Of a stretch of DNA of 64,000 nt, positions 13,721 to 25,843 are shown in pieces (position 1 is the first letter of the stretch; each line of letters opens with the position of its first letter). Source of the stretch: Portunus trituberculatus (Eukaryota > Arthropoda > Malacostraca > Decapoda > Portunidae); contig NC_059256.1 in the NCBI RefSeq assembly GCF_017591435.1, positions 13,092,766 to 13,156,765 of the forward strand. Direction: 5' to 3'. The notes beneath the pieces were generated by a model, which was given only the letters and a program-made list of their open reading frames with translations, did not search any database and had not been told where the DNA came from. The position numbers and the translations under genes are program-made.

Positions 13721-14289
13721 GGAAAGATATGAATGGCTGAGAGTACTGGTTAATTATTGCGTTGGGGAGAGGAAGAAGAAAGCCTTGTGCAGCGAGGCCG
13801 CAGGAGGGAGGAAGCAAGCAGTTAGCATGAAAATAGCAATAAAAGAAAGAAAGAGATTTAACATTTCGGTGGTGAGAAAGAGGCTGAAGACAGTCAGAAG
13901 AGGAGAGTTCATGAGACGAAGAGGTTTTGATTCCACCCTATCTAATAAAACTATATCAGTGGAACCCCCCAAAACATACGAAGAGGGGCGGATAAGCCCC
14001 TTGTACAGAGTTAGCAATTGGAGGGGCGAAAAATAACTGGTGGAGACGCCTCAGAACGCCTAATATTCATAGAAGCAGCTTTAGCAAGTGATGAGATGTG
14101 AAGTTTCCCGTTAAAGTTTTGAGTAAAGGACAGGCCGACGATATTCAATGTTAAAGATGGAGATAGTTGAGTGTCATTGAAGAAGAGGGGGATAGTTGTC
14201 TTGAAGATTGTGTCGAGACCATAGATGGAAGAATTGAGTTTTTTTGAGGCATTGAAAACGAATAAATTTTATTTACCAAATCAGAAATC

Positions 14290-15000
14290 TTGAAGAGATG
14301 ATAAGTCAGTTGTTCTTTGGTGTCCCTGCACGATCTGTTGATTTCCTATAAGGTGGGAGTCTCTGATAGGATGTGGGAATATGTAGGTTGGTATCATTAG
14401 CGTAGGAGTTGATAGGGCAAGAAATTCGTTTAAAGAGATCATTAATGAATAATAGAAAAAGAGTGGGTGACACGACAGAACCCTGAGGAACATCACTATT
14501 AATAGATTTAGGAGAAGAAAAGTGACTATATACCACAGCAGCAATAAAACGGTTGGAAAGGACACTTGAGATAAAGTTTCCGAGAAAATTATAGAAACCA
14601 TAAGAGGGCAGTTTTGAAATCTTTATGCCACACTCTATCAAAAGCTTTTGAAATGTCTAACGCGACAGCAGAAATTTCACCGAAATCTCTAAAAGAGGAT
14701 GACCAAGATTTAATAAGGAAAGCCAGAAGATTACCCGTAGAAAGACCTTAACGGAAGTCATAATGGCAATCAGATAGAAGATTGTTAAATGACAAGTGTT
14801 TAAGAATCTTCCTACTCAGGATAGATTGAAATATGTCAAGCAAGCAAGAGATTAAAGCCACAGGACGGTAGTTCGAGGTATTAGAACAGTCACTTTTTTT
14901 TAAGAACAGGCTAAATGTAGGCAAACATCCAGGAATATAGAAAGGTAGATGTTGACAGACAAAGTTGAAAGAATTTGTTCTAGGCAAGGTGCAAGGACGA
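14290..15000 (-). pseudogene. Reverse transcriptase of J-family copy M1
   Basis: Readable RT blocks, in several frames, are SNTSNYRPVALISCLLDIFQSILSR as the finger-palm entry (around 14900-14800), then GDFGEISAVALDISKAF-type text near 14690-14640 (motif A), SDVPQGSVVSPTLFLLFINDL near 14500-14440 (motif B) and SYANDTNLH near 14400-14370. The catalytic box reads YAND instead of YADD, so a catalytic Asp is replaced by Asn. With the frameshifts this makes the copy inactive. The enzyme would copy element RNA into the target site. Confidence 0.75.
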
Positions 15001-15549
15001 AAGCACAGTTTTTGAGAACAATTGGAAGGACCCTATCAGATCCATAAACCGCCAGAGGGTTAAGGCCAGCGAAGGCATAGAAACAATCATTACAAATAAA
15101 TTTGATAAAGACATGAAATAGTCACAGGGAGGAGGAAAAGGAGGGACGATCCCAGAATCATCCATGGTGAAATTTACAGCAAAAAATTGAGAGAATATTT
15201 CAGCTGTAGGGACAGAAGAGATGGCAGTGGTGCCATCAGGATGAAATAAAGGAGATAAAGATGAAGAAGGGAATTTATTGGAAATGTTTTTGGCCAGATG
15301 TCAGAAGTCTAGAGGTCAGTTTGAGTTTGAAAGATTTTGACAATTTCTCTCTATGAAGAAGTGTTTGGAAAGTTGAAGAACAGACTTGGCATGAATCCTG
15401 GCAGAAATAGAAAGTGCGTGAGATTCAGGAGATGGAAAACTGAAATACCTTTGGTTGGCAACCTCTCCATCATGTATAGACTGAGAGCAGGTTGTCTTAA
15501 ACCAAGATTTAACAGATTTAGGTTGAAAAAAAAAATGTACGCCTCCATG

Positions 15550-16400
15550 TCAGACACTATCACTTATGTTATGCGGGGAATCCTGAGAAGGAAATGACGC
15601 AATAGGGCAAGATACCGAAATGAGACTGTGATCTACAAACGGAGAAGATATGGCAACAGCATAAGCAGAAGGGATTGAGGTATGGAAGAGATCAAGAATG
15701 TTGGGCGTGTCTCCAAGACGGTCAGAAATACGAGTAGGGTGTTGCACCAGTTGCGCTGGGTCATAAAGGATAGCAATGTTGAAGGCTAGTTCATCATGAT
15801 GATCAGTAAAGGGAGGCGAAAACCAAAGCTTGTGGTGAACATTGAAATCTCCAAGATTGGACACCTTCGCAAAAGGGTAGAGAGAAAGAATGTACTCCAC
15901 TTTGGAAGTTGGATAGTCAAAGAATTTACTATAGTCAGAGGAGCTACAGGAGAGATAGACAGCAGAGATGAATTTAGTTTGAGAGTGACTATTGAGTCGA
16001 AGCCAGATGGTGTAAAACTCGGAAGATTAAAGAGCGTGGGCACGAGAGCAAGTTAAGTCATTGCAGACATAGACGCAATATCCGGCTTTAAAACGAAAAT
16101 GAGATTAGAGAAAGTAGGAAGGAACAGAGAAGGGGCTACTGTCAGTTGCCTCACACAGCTGTGTTTCAGGGAGGAAAAGAAGATGTGGTATAGTAGAGGA
16201 GAGGTGGTATTCTACAGATAGAAAATTAGATATAAGACCGCTAATGTTGCAGAAGTTTATCAAGTAAAAGTTGAGGTTGGTGTCAAGATTTTTTGGATTG
16301 TCAAAGAGAGAGCAGCCCAACTTTGGGATATTTCTGGTCCCTTCTCCAGAAATGGAATCCGAGGCTGGATTTGGTGTTGGCATTTTTTAATTATGAATTT
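15550..16400 (-). pseudogene. Endonuclease of J-family copy M1
   Basis: Frames near 16383-16105 carry LINFCNISGLISNFLSVEYHLSS and LFLPETQLCEATDSS, the N-terminal endonuclease region with the catalytic Glu of PETQL. Frames at 16043-15550 carry the strands after it ([17 protein letters not shown], then [12 protein letters not shown] with the GDFN active-site box). The shift at about 15880 joins two frames. This is an apurinic-type nuclease domain that nicks DNA for target-primed reverse transcription. Confidence 0.75.
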
Positions 16401-16631
16401 TAAGTGAAGGGTGTGTGTGTAGTAGGTGCATGCAGTTTTGTTTGAAGAAATAGAGTTGTGTTTAGAGGGCAGGATGTGACTGCCCCCTAGAGTAGTGAGA
16501 CACAAAGGGAAACCTTCAGCGAGATCACAACTAGCTTTAATGGATAGTTCACATTTCTCTGAATTAATGATTTTAGACCTCTCTGTGAGTAAATTGTCGT
16601 TTCGGTACGTGTATACTACCTCCAGTTGAGT

Positions 16632-16634
<3 letters not shown>

Positions 16635-16713
<79 letters not shown>
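16635..16713. repeat. (GT)n microsatellite
   Basis: About 39 uninterrupted GT dinucleotides just beyond the 5' end of LINE copy M1. Confidence 0.97.
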
Positions 16714-16714
<1 letters not shown>

Positions 16715-16937
16715 CTTATTTACTCAAAATGACAGTTGTACAATAAAAAAAGGTCTTCAAAAAGTTATCTTTGTTATCTATATGTTGGCTTGGGTCTCAT
16801 TGAAAACAGTTAGGAAAATATCAAAATATGTTGATTTCCTCTCTGAATTACATTATACTTCTGTACAGATCTCCTGACTGCAACTGAAGAAGAAAAAAAT
16901 AACAAATGACAGCTGGCACTGATGGTACCAACGATAA
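16714..16937. other. Unassigned spacer
   Basis: AT-rich 220 bp between the GT tract and LINE fragment M2; no feature seen. Confidence 0.4.
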
Positions 16938-17372
16938 CAGAGCAGACTGTGTTCAATCAAGGTTTAGAAGGTTTAGGTTGAGAAAAAGAATGAAGAATGT
17001 ACGCCTCCATGCCATCATTACGAAGAAATTCAATTGTTGGCATGAAATAGTCAGAGGGAAGAGGAGAGGGAGCAACAAGCCCAGACTCATTCAAGGTGAA
17101 GTTATTAGGAAAAGTTTGAGGGAAGAGATCAGCATGAGAGACAGTAGATATGGCAGTGGTGCCATCGGTATGAAATAAAGGAGGGAAATATGAAGAAGTA
17201 AAGTTACTGGAAATATTTTTGGTCAGATGTCACAGGTCAGGACGGGAGATAGAGCTTGAAAAATTTTGTTATTTTCTATTTAGAATAGAGTGTTTCGTAA
17301 GTTGAATATGAATCCGGGTAGAAATATAGAGTGCATGAGATTCAGGAGATGGAAGGCTAAAGTGCCCTTTTG
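16938..17372 (-). mobile_element. J-family LINE fragment M2 with scrambled order, ends at a gap
   Basis: Minus-strand sequence from 17372 down to about 17013 matches 19256-19613 of copy P1 in inverted orientation, with no difference noticed over roughly the first 300 bp. At 17011-17016, instead of continuing into the RT, it jumps back to upstream element sequence (GCATGGAGGCGTACATTCTTC, equivalent to 21024-21045 in P2) and fades by 16938. It thus contains element text in the wrong order. The left contig ends here at 500 N. Confidence 0.8.
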
Positions 17373-17872
17373 NNNNNNNNNNNNNNNNNNNNNNNNNNNN
17401 NNNNNNNNNNNNNNNNNNNNNNNNNNNNNNNNNNNNNNNNNNNNNNNNNNNNNNNNNNNNNNNNNNNNNNNNNNNNNNNNNNNNNNNNNNNNNNNNNNNN
17501 NNNNNNNNNNNNNNNNNNNNNNNNNNNNNNNNNNNNNNNNNNNNNNNNNNNNNNNNNNNNNNNNNNNNNNNNNNNNNNNNNNNNNNNNNNNNNNNNNNNN
17601 NNNNNNNNNNNNNNNNNNNNNNNNNNNNNNNNNNNNNNNNNNNNNNNNNNNNNNNNNNNNNNNNNNNNNNNNNNNNNNNNNNNNNNNNNNNNNNNNNNNN
17701 NNNNNNNNNNNNNNNNNNNNNNNNNNNNNNNNNNNNNNNNNNNNNNNNNNNNNNNNNNNNNNNNNNNNNNNNNNNNNNNNNNNNNNNNNNNNNNNNNNNN
17801 NNNNNNNNNNNNNNNNNNNNNNNNNNNNNNNNNNNNNNNNNNNNNNNNNNNNNNNNNNNNNNNNNNNNNNNN
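17373..17872. other. Assembly gap (500 N)
   Basis: Exactly 500 undetermined bases, a conventional placeholder of unknown true length. Confidence 1.
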
Positions 17873-17877
17873 CAAAG

Positions 17878-17995
17878 ATTATAACAAACAGAAAGCAATA
17901 TATCATTTCCAGTAATGAAAAGTCTACCACAACAAAAGCCACACTTGTTGTTCCACAAAGTAGTGTCTTGGGTCCCTTACTGTTTCTAATATAAG
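17878..17995 (+). mobile_element. RT fragment of another LINE (CR1/Jockey-like)
   Basis: The plus-strand frame reads ITNRKQYIISSNEK ... VVPQSSVLGPLLFLI, which is RT motif B (normally PQGSVLGPLLFLIY) and the strand before it. It starts at the gap and is cut at about 17998 by the 5' end of J-family copy P1, so P1 appears to be inserted in it. Confidence 0.7.
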
Positions 17996-17998
17996 TCA

Positions 17999-20885
17999 GG
18001 AGGAGGTAGTAGACACCAACCGAAACGATAATTTACTCGCAGTGAGATCTAATAGCACTAGCTCAAGGGTGTTGTGAACCTTCCATTAAAGCTGGTGTGA
18101 TCTCGCTGAACGTTTCTCTTGTGTCTCACAATTCAAGGGCAGTCACAGTCTGCCCTCTAAAGACAACCCTCCTATTTCTCACAAAACTACATGCACTTAC
18201 CACACACACAGCCTTCACTTAAAATTCAATATAAAAATAGGTCTCCAAATCCAGCCTCGGAGTCCCCTTCTGGGGAAGGGACCAGAAATGTCATCAGGTC
18301 GCACCTTGATAGCAAAAAGTCTTAACACCTCCCTCAACTTTTTCTGCATTAACTTCTGCAACATTCGTGGTCTTAGAACTAATTTTCAATCTGTAGAACA
18401 CCACCTCCTCTATCAAATCTCATCTTCTCACCAAGGCACAGCTGTCTGAGACAACTGACAGTAGCCTCTTCTTTGTTTCCTACTAATTTCTCCATCCTCA
18501 TTTTCGCTTCACAGCTGGATGTTGCGTCGATGTCCGGAACGAATTAATTTGCTCTTGTGCCCATGCTCTCGAATCTTCTGAGTTTTCCGCCATCTGACTT
18601 CGACATAATAGTCACTCTCTGACTAAATTTATCTGTGTTGTCTATCTCTCCCCTAACTTCTCTAAATATAGAAAATTCTTTGAATATTTAACATCAAAAG
18701 TGGAGCATATTATGTCCCACTAACCTTTCACGGAGATCTCCATCCTTCAAGATTTCAATGTTCACCACCAGCTTTGGCTTTCTTCAACTTTATTATCTTT
18801 CGTGACCTAGAGCAACTGATGCAACAACCTGCTCGTATTCCTGCCCGTCTTGGAGATACTCCCAACATTCTTCATCTTTTCCTCACCTCTATATATTCTG
18901 CTTATGTTGTTACTATATCTTCTCCGTTGGGCTCCTATGATTACAATCTTATTTCGGTACCTTGTCCTATTTCTTAATTTTCTTCTCAGAGTCCCCCAAA
19001 AACGGAGGTGCCTCTGGTGTTTTGCCTCTGCCAGTTGGGGGGACCTGAGGAGTGAGGAGGTATTATGGTAATTTTCCCTGGAATAATTACTATTTTCGTG
19101 TCAGAGACCCATATCTTTGTGCTGAGCGCTTAACGTAAGTAATAGTGTCTGGCATGGAGAAGTACATTCCTCACTTTTTTTTCTTAACCTAAATATTTTA
19201 AACCTTGACTGAACAAAGCCTGCTTTCGTTCTATACATGATAGAGAAGTTGTCTACAAAAGGGCACTTTAGCCTTCCATCTCCTGAATCTCATGCACTCT
19301 ATATTTCTACCCGGATTCATATTCAACTTACGAAACACTCTATTCTAAATAGAAAATAACAAAATTTTTCAAGCTCTATCTCCCGTCCTGACCTGTGACA
19401 TCTGACCAAAAATATTTCCAGTAACTTTACTTCTTCATATTTCCCTCCTTTATTTCATACCGATGGCACCACTGCCATATCTACTGTCTCTCATGCTGAT
19501 CTCTTCCCTCAAACTTTTCCTAATAACTTCACCTTGAATGAGTCTGGGCTTGTTGCTCCTCTCCTCTTCCCTCTGACTATTTCATACCAACAATTAAAGT
19601 TCTTCGTAATGATATTTTCCATGCCCTTGCTGGCCTAAACCCTCGGAAGGCTTATGGACCTGATGGGGTCCCTCCTATTGTTCTCAAAAACTGCTTCTGT
19701 GCTTGCACCTTGCCTGGCCAAACTCTTCCAACTTTGTCTATCGACTTGTACTTTCCTTCCTGCTGGAAGTTCGCCTACATTCATCAGCCTGTTCCTAAAA
19801 AGGGTGACCGTTCTAACCCCTCAAACTACCGTCCTATAGCTTTAATCTCTTGCTTGTCTAAAGTTTTTGAATCTATTCTGAATAGGAAGATTCTCAAACA
19901 TCTGTCACTTCACAGTCTTCTATCTGCCAGTATGGCTTCCGTCAAGGTCGCTTTACTGGTGATCTTCTGGCGTTCCTTACTGAATCTTGGTCATCCTCTT
20001 TTAGAGATTTCGGTGAAACTTTGTTGCTGTCGTTAGACATATCAAAAGCTTTTGATAGAGTCTGGCACAAAGCTTTGATTTCAAAACTGCCTCTACACTG
20101 GCTATCCTTCTCTCTGCAACTTTATCTCAAGTTTCCTTTCCGACCGTTCTATTGCTGCTGTGGTAGACGGCCACTGTTCTTCTCCTAAATCTATTAATAG
20201 TGATGGTGTTCCTCAGGGTTCTGTCCTGTCACCCACTCTCTTTCTATTATTCATTAATGACCTTCTTAACCAAACTTCTTGCCCTATCCACTCCTACGCT
20301 GATGATACCACCCTACATCTTTCCACGTCCTTTCAGAGACGACCAACCCTTCAGGAAGTCAACAGATCACGCAGGGACGCCACAGAACGCCTGACTTCTG
20401 ATCTTTCTAAGATTTCTGATTGGGGCAGAAAAAATTTAGATGTGTTCAATGCCTCAAAAACTCAATTCCTGTATCTATTAACTCGACACAACCTTCCAGA
20501 CAACTATCCCCTCTTCTTCAATGACACTCAACTGTCACCCTCTTCTACACTGAATATCCTCGGTCTGTCCTTTACTCATAATCTTAACTAGAAACTTCAC
20601 ATCTCATCTCTTGCTAAAACAGCTTCTATGAAGTTAGGCGTTCTGCGGCGTCTCCGCCAGTTTTTCTCGCCCTCCAACTGCTAACTCTGTACAAGGTCCT
20701 TATCCGTCCTTGTATGGAGTACTCTTCGCTTGTTTGGGGTGTTTCCACTCACACAGCTCTATTAAATAGTTTGGAATCAAAAGCTTATCCTCTCATCAAC
20801 TCCCCTTCTCGGACTGACTATTTACACCTCTCTCACCACCGAAATGTTGTGTATCTCTTTCTATCTTTTATCGCTGTTTTCATGC
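17999..20885 (+). mobile_element. J-family LINE copy P1 (5' UTR, endonuclease, RT; truncated)
   Basis: The plus-strand copy starts with AGGAGGTAGTAGACACC, equivalent to the 5' end of M1. The 5' UTR runs to about 18290. Endonuclease text follows (FFCINFCNIRGLRTNFQSVE near 18340-18400; [10 protein letters not shown] near 18750). From 19600 come RT blocks: NPSNYRPIALISCLSKVFESILNRK (19815-19890), ALDISKAFDRVWHKAL (about 20030-20080), GVPQGSVLSPTLFLLFINDL (20206-20265) and SYADDTTLH (20291-20317). It stops short at 20885, where sequence jumps back to text already present at 19010. Multiple single-base indels break the frame. Confidence 0.88.
20160..20591 (+). pseudogene. RT palm segment of J-family copy P1
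   Basis: A 143-codon open segment with the catalytic core of reverse transcriptase: PQGSVLSPTLFLLFINDL (motif B) and the YADD box at 20294-20305. Downstream residues (LSKISDWGRKNLDVFNASKTQFL, ILGLSFTHNLN) are the usual palm-thumb transition of this LINE type. It ends at an internal stop. The active-site Asp pair is intact, unlike M1. Confidence 0.8.
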
Positions 20886-23122
20886 GCCTCTGGCGTTTTG
20901 CCTCTGCCAGTTGGGGGACCTGAGGAGGTATTATGCTGATTTTCCCTGGAATGATTATTGCTTCCGTGTCAGAGACCCATCTCTTTGTGCTGAACGCATA
21001 ACAGAGGTGTTAGTATCTGGCATGGAAGCGTACATTCCTCATTCTTTTCTCAACCTAAACCTTCTAAACCTTGGTTTAACTCAGCCTGTTCTCGTGCTAT
21101 ACATGATAGAGGTTGCCCACAAAAGGTACTTGAGCCTTCCATCTCCTGAATCTCATGCACTTTATATCTCTGCCCGGAATCATGCCAAGTCTGTTCTTCA
21201 ACTTGCCAAACACTCTTTCATAAATAGGAAATGTCAAAATCTTTCAAACTCAAACTCTCCTCGTGACTTCTGGCATCTAGCCAAAAACATCTCAAATAAC
21301 TTCACTTCTTCATCTTTCCCTCCTTTATTTCATCCTGATGGCACCACTGCCATCTCTTCTGTCTCTAAAGCTGAACTCTTTTCTCAAACCTTTGCTCACA
21401 ACTCCACCTTGGACGATTCTGGGCTTGTCCTCCCTCTCCTCCTCCCTCTGACTATTTCATGTCTACAATCAAAATTCTTCGTAATGATGTTTTCCATGCC
21501 CTTGCTGGCCTAAACCCTCGGAAGGCTTATGGACCTGATGGGGTCCCTCCTATTGTTCTCAAAAACTGTGCTTCTGTGCTTGCACCTTGCCTGGCCAAAC
21601 TCTTCCAACTTTGTCTATCGACTTCTACCTTTCCTTCCTGCTGGAAGTTCGCCTACATTCAGCCTGTTCCTAAAAGGGTGACCGTTCTAACCCCTCAAAC
21701 TACCGTCCTATAGCTTTAATCTCTTGCTTGTCTAAAGTTTTTGAATCTATCCTGAATAGGAAGATTCTCAAACATCTGTCACTTCACAATCTTCTGTCTG
21801 ATCGCCAGTATGGCTTCCGTCAAGGTCGCTCTACTGGTGATCTTCTGGCTTTCCTTACTGAGTCTTGGTCATCCTCTTTTAGAGATTTCGGTGAAACTTT
21901 TGCTGTTGCGTTAGACATATCAAAAGCTTTTGATAGAGTCTGGCATAAAGCTTTGATTTCAAAACTGCCCTCTACGGCTTCTATCCTTCTCTCTGCAACT
22001 TTATCTCAAGTTTCCTTTCCGACCGCTCTATTGCTGCTGTGGTAGACGGCTACTGTTCTTCTCCTAAACCTATTAATAGTGGTGTTCCTCAGGGTTCTGT
22101 CCTGTCACCCACTCTCTTTCTATTATTCATTAATGACCTTCTTAACCAAACTTCTTGCCCTATCCACTCCTACGCTGATGATACCACCCTACATCTTTCC
22201 ACGTTCTTTCAGAGACGTCCAACCCTTCAGGAAATCAACAGATCACGCGGGGACGCCACGGAACGCCTGACTTCCGATCTTTCTAAGATTTCCGATTGGG
22301 GCAGAGAAAATCTAGTAGTTTTCAATGCCTCAAAAACTCAATTCCTCCATCTATCAACTCGACACAACCTTCCAGACAACTATCCCCTCTTCTTCAATGA
22401 CACTCAACTGTCTCCCTCTTCCACAATGAATATCCTCGGTCTGTCCTTTGCTCATAATCTTAACTGGAAACTTCACATCTCATCTCTTGCTAAAACAGCT
22501 TCTATGAAGTTAGGTGTTCTGAGGCGTCTCCGACAGTTTTCTCGCCCCTCCAACTGCTTACTCTGTATAAGGGCCTTATCCGTCCCTGTATGGAGTACTC
22601 TTCGCATGTTTGGGGGTTCCAGTCACACAGCTTTGCTTGATAGGGTGGAATCAGCTCTTCGTCTCATCAACTCCCTCCTCTGACTAACTGTCTTCAGTCT
22701 CTTTCTCACCGCCGAAATGTTGCATCCCTTTCTATATTTTATCGCTATTTTCATGGTAACTGTTCTACTGATCTTGCTAACTGCATGCCTCCCCTCCTCC
22801 TGCGGCCACGCTGCACAAGGCTTTCTTCTTCCTCTCATCCCTATTCTGTCCAACTCTCTAATGCAAGAGTTAACCAGTACGCTCAATCATTCATCCCTTT
22901 CACTGGTAAACTCTGGAACTCCCTCCCTGCATCTGTATTTCCAAATTCCTACAACTTGTCTTCTTTTAAGAGGGAGGTATCGAGGCATTTGCTCCCCTAA
23001 TTCTGGCTGACGGTTTTGGCACTTTTGAACTCTTTGGAGAGCCAGCGCTCAAGTGGGCCTTTTCTAACTTTCTTTTTTTGCCCTTGGCTGGCCCTCTTCC
23101 CTACGTAAAAAAAAAAAAAAAA
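20886..23122 (+). mobile_element. J-family LINE copy P2 (from endonuclease/RT linker to poly-A tail)
   Basis: Sequence from 20886 repeats 19010-20885 in direct orientation with modest divergence. It then continues beyond the break at 22755 to the real 3' end: C-terminal residues FIPFTGKLWNSLPASVFPNSY (about 22890-22950), a short 3' UTR and a poly-A run of at least 16 (23107-23122) into the gap. RT blocks are better preserved than in P1: DRQYGFRQGRSTGDLLAFL, FAVALDISKAFDRVWHKAL, NSGVPQGSVLSPTLFLLF and SYADDTTLH. This is the best template for the family's 3' half. No RNase H follows the RT. Confidence 0.88.
22039..22683 (+). pseudogene. RT core and thumb of J-family copy P2
   Basis: A 214-codon open frame covering RT motif B (PQGSVLSPTLFLLFINDL), the YADD box at 22171-22182, and the thumb (AKTASMKLGVLRRLRQF). 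The preceding RT motifs are in another frame (21728-22045) because of an indel near 21990. The C-terminal region (22717-23010) is in a third frame after a stop. The individual motifs look functional but the ORF does not. Confidence 0.8.
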
Positions 23123-23622
23123 NNNNNNNNNNNNNNNNNNNNNNNNNNNNNNNNNNNNNNNNNNNNNNNNNNNNNNNNNNNNNNNNNNNNNNNNNNNNNN
23201 NNNNNNNNNNNNNNNNNNNNNNNNNNNNNNNNNNNNNNNNNNNNNNNNNNNNNNNNNNNNNNNNNNNNNNNNNNNNNNNNNNNNNNNNNNNNNNNNNNNN
23301 NNNNNNNNNNNNNNNNNNNNNNNNNNNNNNNNNNNNNNNNNNNNNNNNNNNNNNNNNNNNNNNNNNNNNNNNNNNNNNNNNNNNNNNNNNNNNNNNNNNN
23401 NNNNNNNNNNNNNNNNNNNNNNNNNNNNNNNNNNNNNNNNNNNNNNNNNNNNNNNNNNNNNNNNNNNNNNNNNNNNNNNNNNNNNNNNNNNNNNNNNNNN
23501 NNNNNNNNNNNNNNNNNNNNNNNNNNNNNNNNNNNNNNNNNNNNNNNNNNNNNNNNNNNNNNNNNNNNNNNNNNNNNNNNNNNNNNNNNNNNNNNNNNNN
23601 NNNNNNNNNNNNNNNNNNNNNN
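23123..23622. other. Assembly gap (500 N)
   Basis: Exactly 500 undetermined bases between a poly-A tail and a (GA)n tract. Confidence 1.
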
Positions 23623-24415
<793 letters not shown>

Positions 24416-24427
24416 TTTCCTCCCCCC
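24416..24427 (-). other. Polypurine tract before the 3' LTR
   Basis: The minus strand reads GGGGGGAGGAAA immediately upstream of TGTTACG, the expected primer site for plus-strand DNA synthesis in LTR elements. Confidence 0.75.
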
Positions 24428-24446
24428 TAAGACCTCCGTAATGGGC

Positions 24447-25690
24447 TCATGAAGGAGGTGAGACGGGAGATCTTGATAAGGCGTCGGCGATGATGTTGTC
24501 CACCCCCTTGATATGGTGGACTTCCAAGTTGAAGGGTTGAGTTAACAAGGCCCACCTAAGAATGCGTTGGTTTCTGTTCTTCATGGCGTGAAGGAAGGCC
24601 AGAGGATTGTGATCGGTGAAGACCTTCGTAGTTTGAGGACCAGGATGAAGGTAGCACTCAAAACGTTGGAGCGCCAGGACGAGTGCCAGAGCCTCCTTCT
24701 CGATGGTGGAGTAGTCGAGTTGATGTTTTTCAGCTTGGCGGAGTGATAGGCGATGGGATGGAGGATGCCACTTGTGGGGTCCGTTTGTAGTAGGACAGCA
24801 CCCACTCCAACTCCACTCGCGTCCACTTGTAGATGGAAGGGGCGGGAGTGATCCGGCGTCCAGACCACTGGTTCCGAGGAGAGAACGCCTTGAGGTGTTG
24901 GAAGGCTTGGTCACAGGTCGGGGTCCAGTGGAAGGGGACGGAAGTGCTGATAAGGTCCGTCAGGGGGGCGGCCAGGGTGGAGAAGTTCCTACAGAATCGT
25001 CTGTAGAAACCAGCCATCCCCAAGAACCTCATGAGAGCTTTCCTGGTGGTAGGGACAGGGAAGCCAAGGATGGCCTCCACGTTAGCTCTCTTGGGGCGAA
25101 CCTTGCCGTTCCCCACCACATGTCCCAGGTAGACCACCGTAGACTTCCCGAAGGTGGACTTGGCCAGGTTGATTGTAAGCCGGCTTCCTGCAACCGACCC
25201 ATCAGCCTCCGAAGACGGGTCAGATGTGTCACCCAGTCGTCCGCAGTCACCACCAGGTCGTCCAGATATGCAGATGTTCCCTCCAAGTCCTGGGTGATGT
25301 AATTTATAGCCCTCTGGAAGGTGGCGGGAGCATTAGACAAGCCAAAGGCATCACTGTGTATTGGTATAGTCCGAAGGGGGTGATGAAGGCGGATATTATT
25401 TGGGCCTCGTCCGAGAGGGGAATCTGGTAGTAACCTTTAAGTAAATCTATAGTGGTTACAAATTTGGCTACTCCTATGCTATCTATAAGTTCCTCTATCA
25501 AGGGCAATGGGAAGGAGTCTGGCACCGTCACTTTATTTACTTTCCTGTAGTCGGTGCAAAATCGACTACTACTATCTGGCTTAGATGTTAACAGGCAGGG
25601 GGATATACTAGGTTCTGCAAGGTGATGACAGAGCAGATAGTCTACCTCTTTTTTCATCGTCTCTTTCAATGGGTGAAATGCGATAGGCTG
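24447..25690 (-). pseudogene. Reverse transcriptase-RNase H of the gypsy-type element
   Basis: The minus strand encodes KEVDYLLCHHLAEPSISPC, FCTDYRKVNKVTVPDSFPLP and TTIDLLKGYYQIPLS (palm motif A), then SNAPATFQRAINYI and AYLDDLVV (YLDD catalytic box near 25255). It continues with VVYLGHVVGNGKVRP (25130) and LMRFLGMAGFYRRFCRNFS, then RNase H as YSTIEKEALALVLALQRFE, VFTDHNPLAFL and NIIADALSRSP (ending near 24455). This is the canonical Ty3/gypsy RT-RH order. At least three frameshifts (near 25330, 25150 and 24880) break it. It lies downstream of the integrase, not upstream as in most gypsy elements, and is the last pol domain before the 3' LTR. Confidence 0.9.
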
Positions 25691-25843
25691 TTTGTCTTAT
25701 AGGCTTGATCTCATTAGATATTAAAGTTATATCATGTTGGATAGTAGTACAAATTCCTGGAAGGTCACCTGTGATTTCTAAAAGTCTAGCAATAACTTTT
25801 TAAGATCAGACTGTTGTGAAGGTGTTAGGAAAGAAACACCTCA

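Larger units (their letters stand above)
13721..16622 (-). mobile_element. J-family LINE (APE-type, Jockey/CR1-like) copy M1, main part
   Basis: Minus-strand element beginning with GGAGGTAGTATACAC at 16622, the same 5' start as copy P1 (about 18000). It then encodes endonuclease (16400-15550), a connector (15550-15000), RT (15000-14290) and C-terminal region (14036-13721). The last part is cut by the N-family LINE and resumes at 9616. The summed length of about 3.1 kb agrees with the plus-strand copies. Frameshifts and stops are frequent. There is no RNase H after the RT, unlike the N family. Confidence 0.85.

Noticed and set aside
17269..17994. Reading frames of 172-234 residues across the N gap (also at 23.1, 43.9 and 51.0 kb)
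   Set aside because: They are open only because N was treated as coding.
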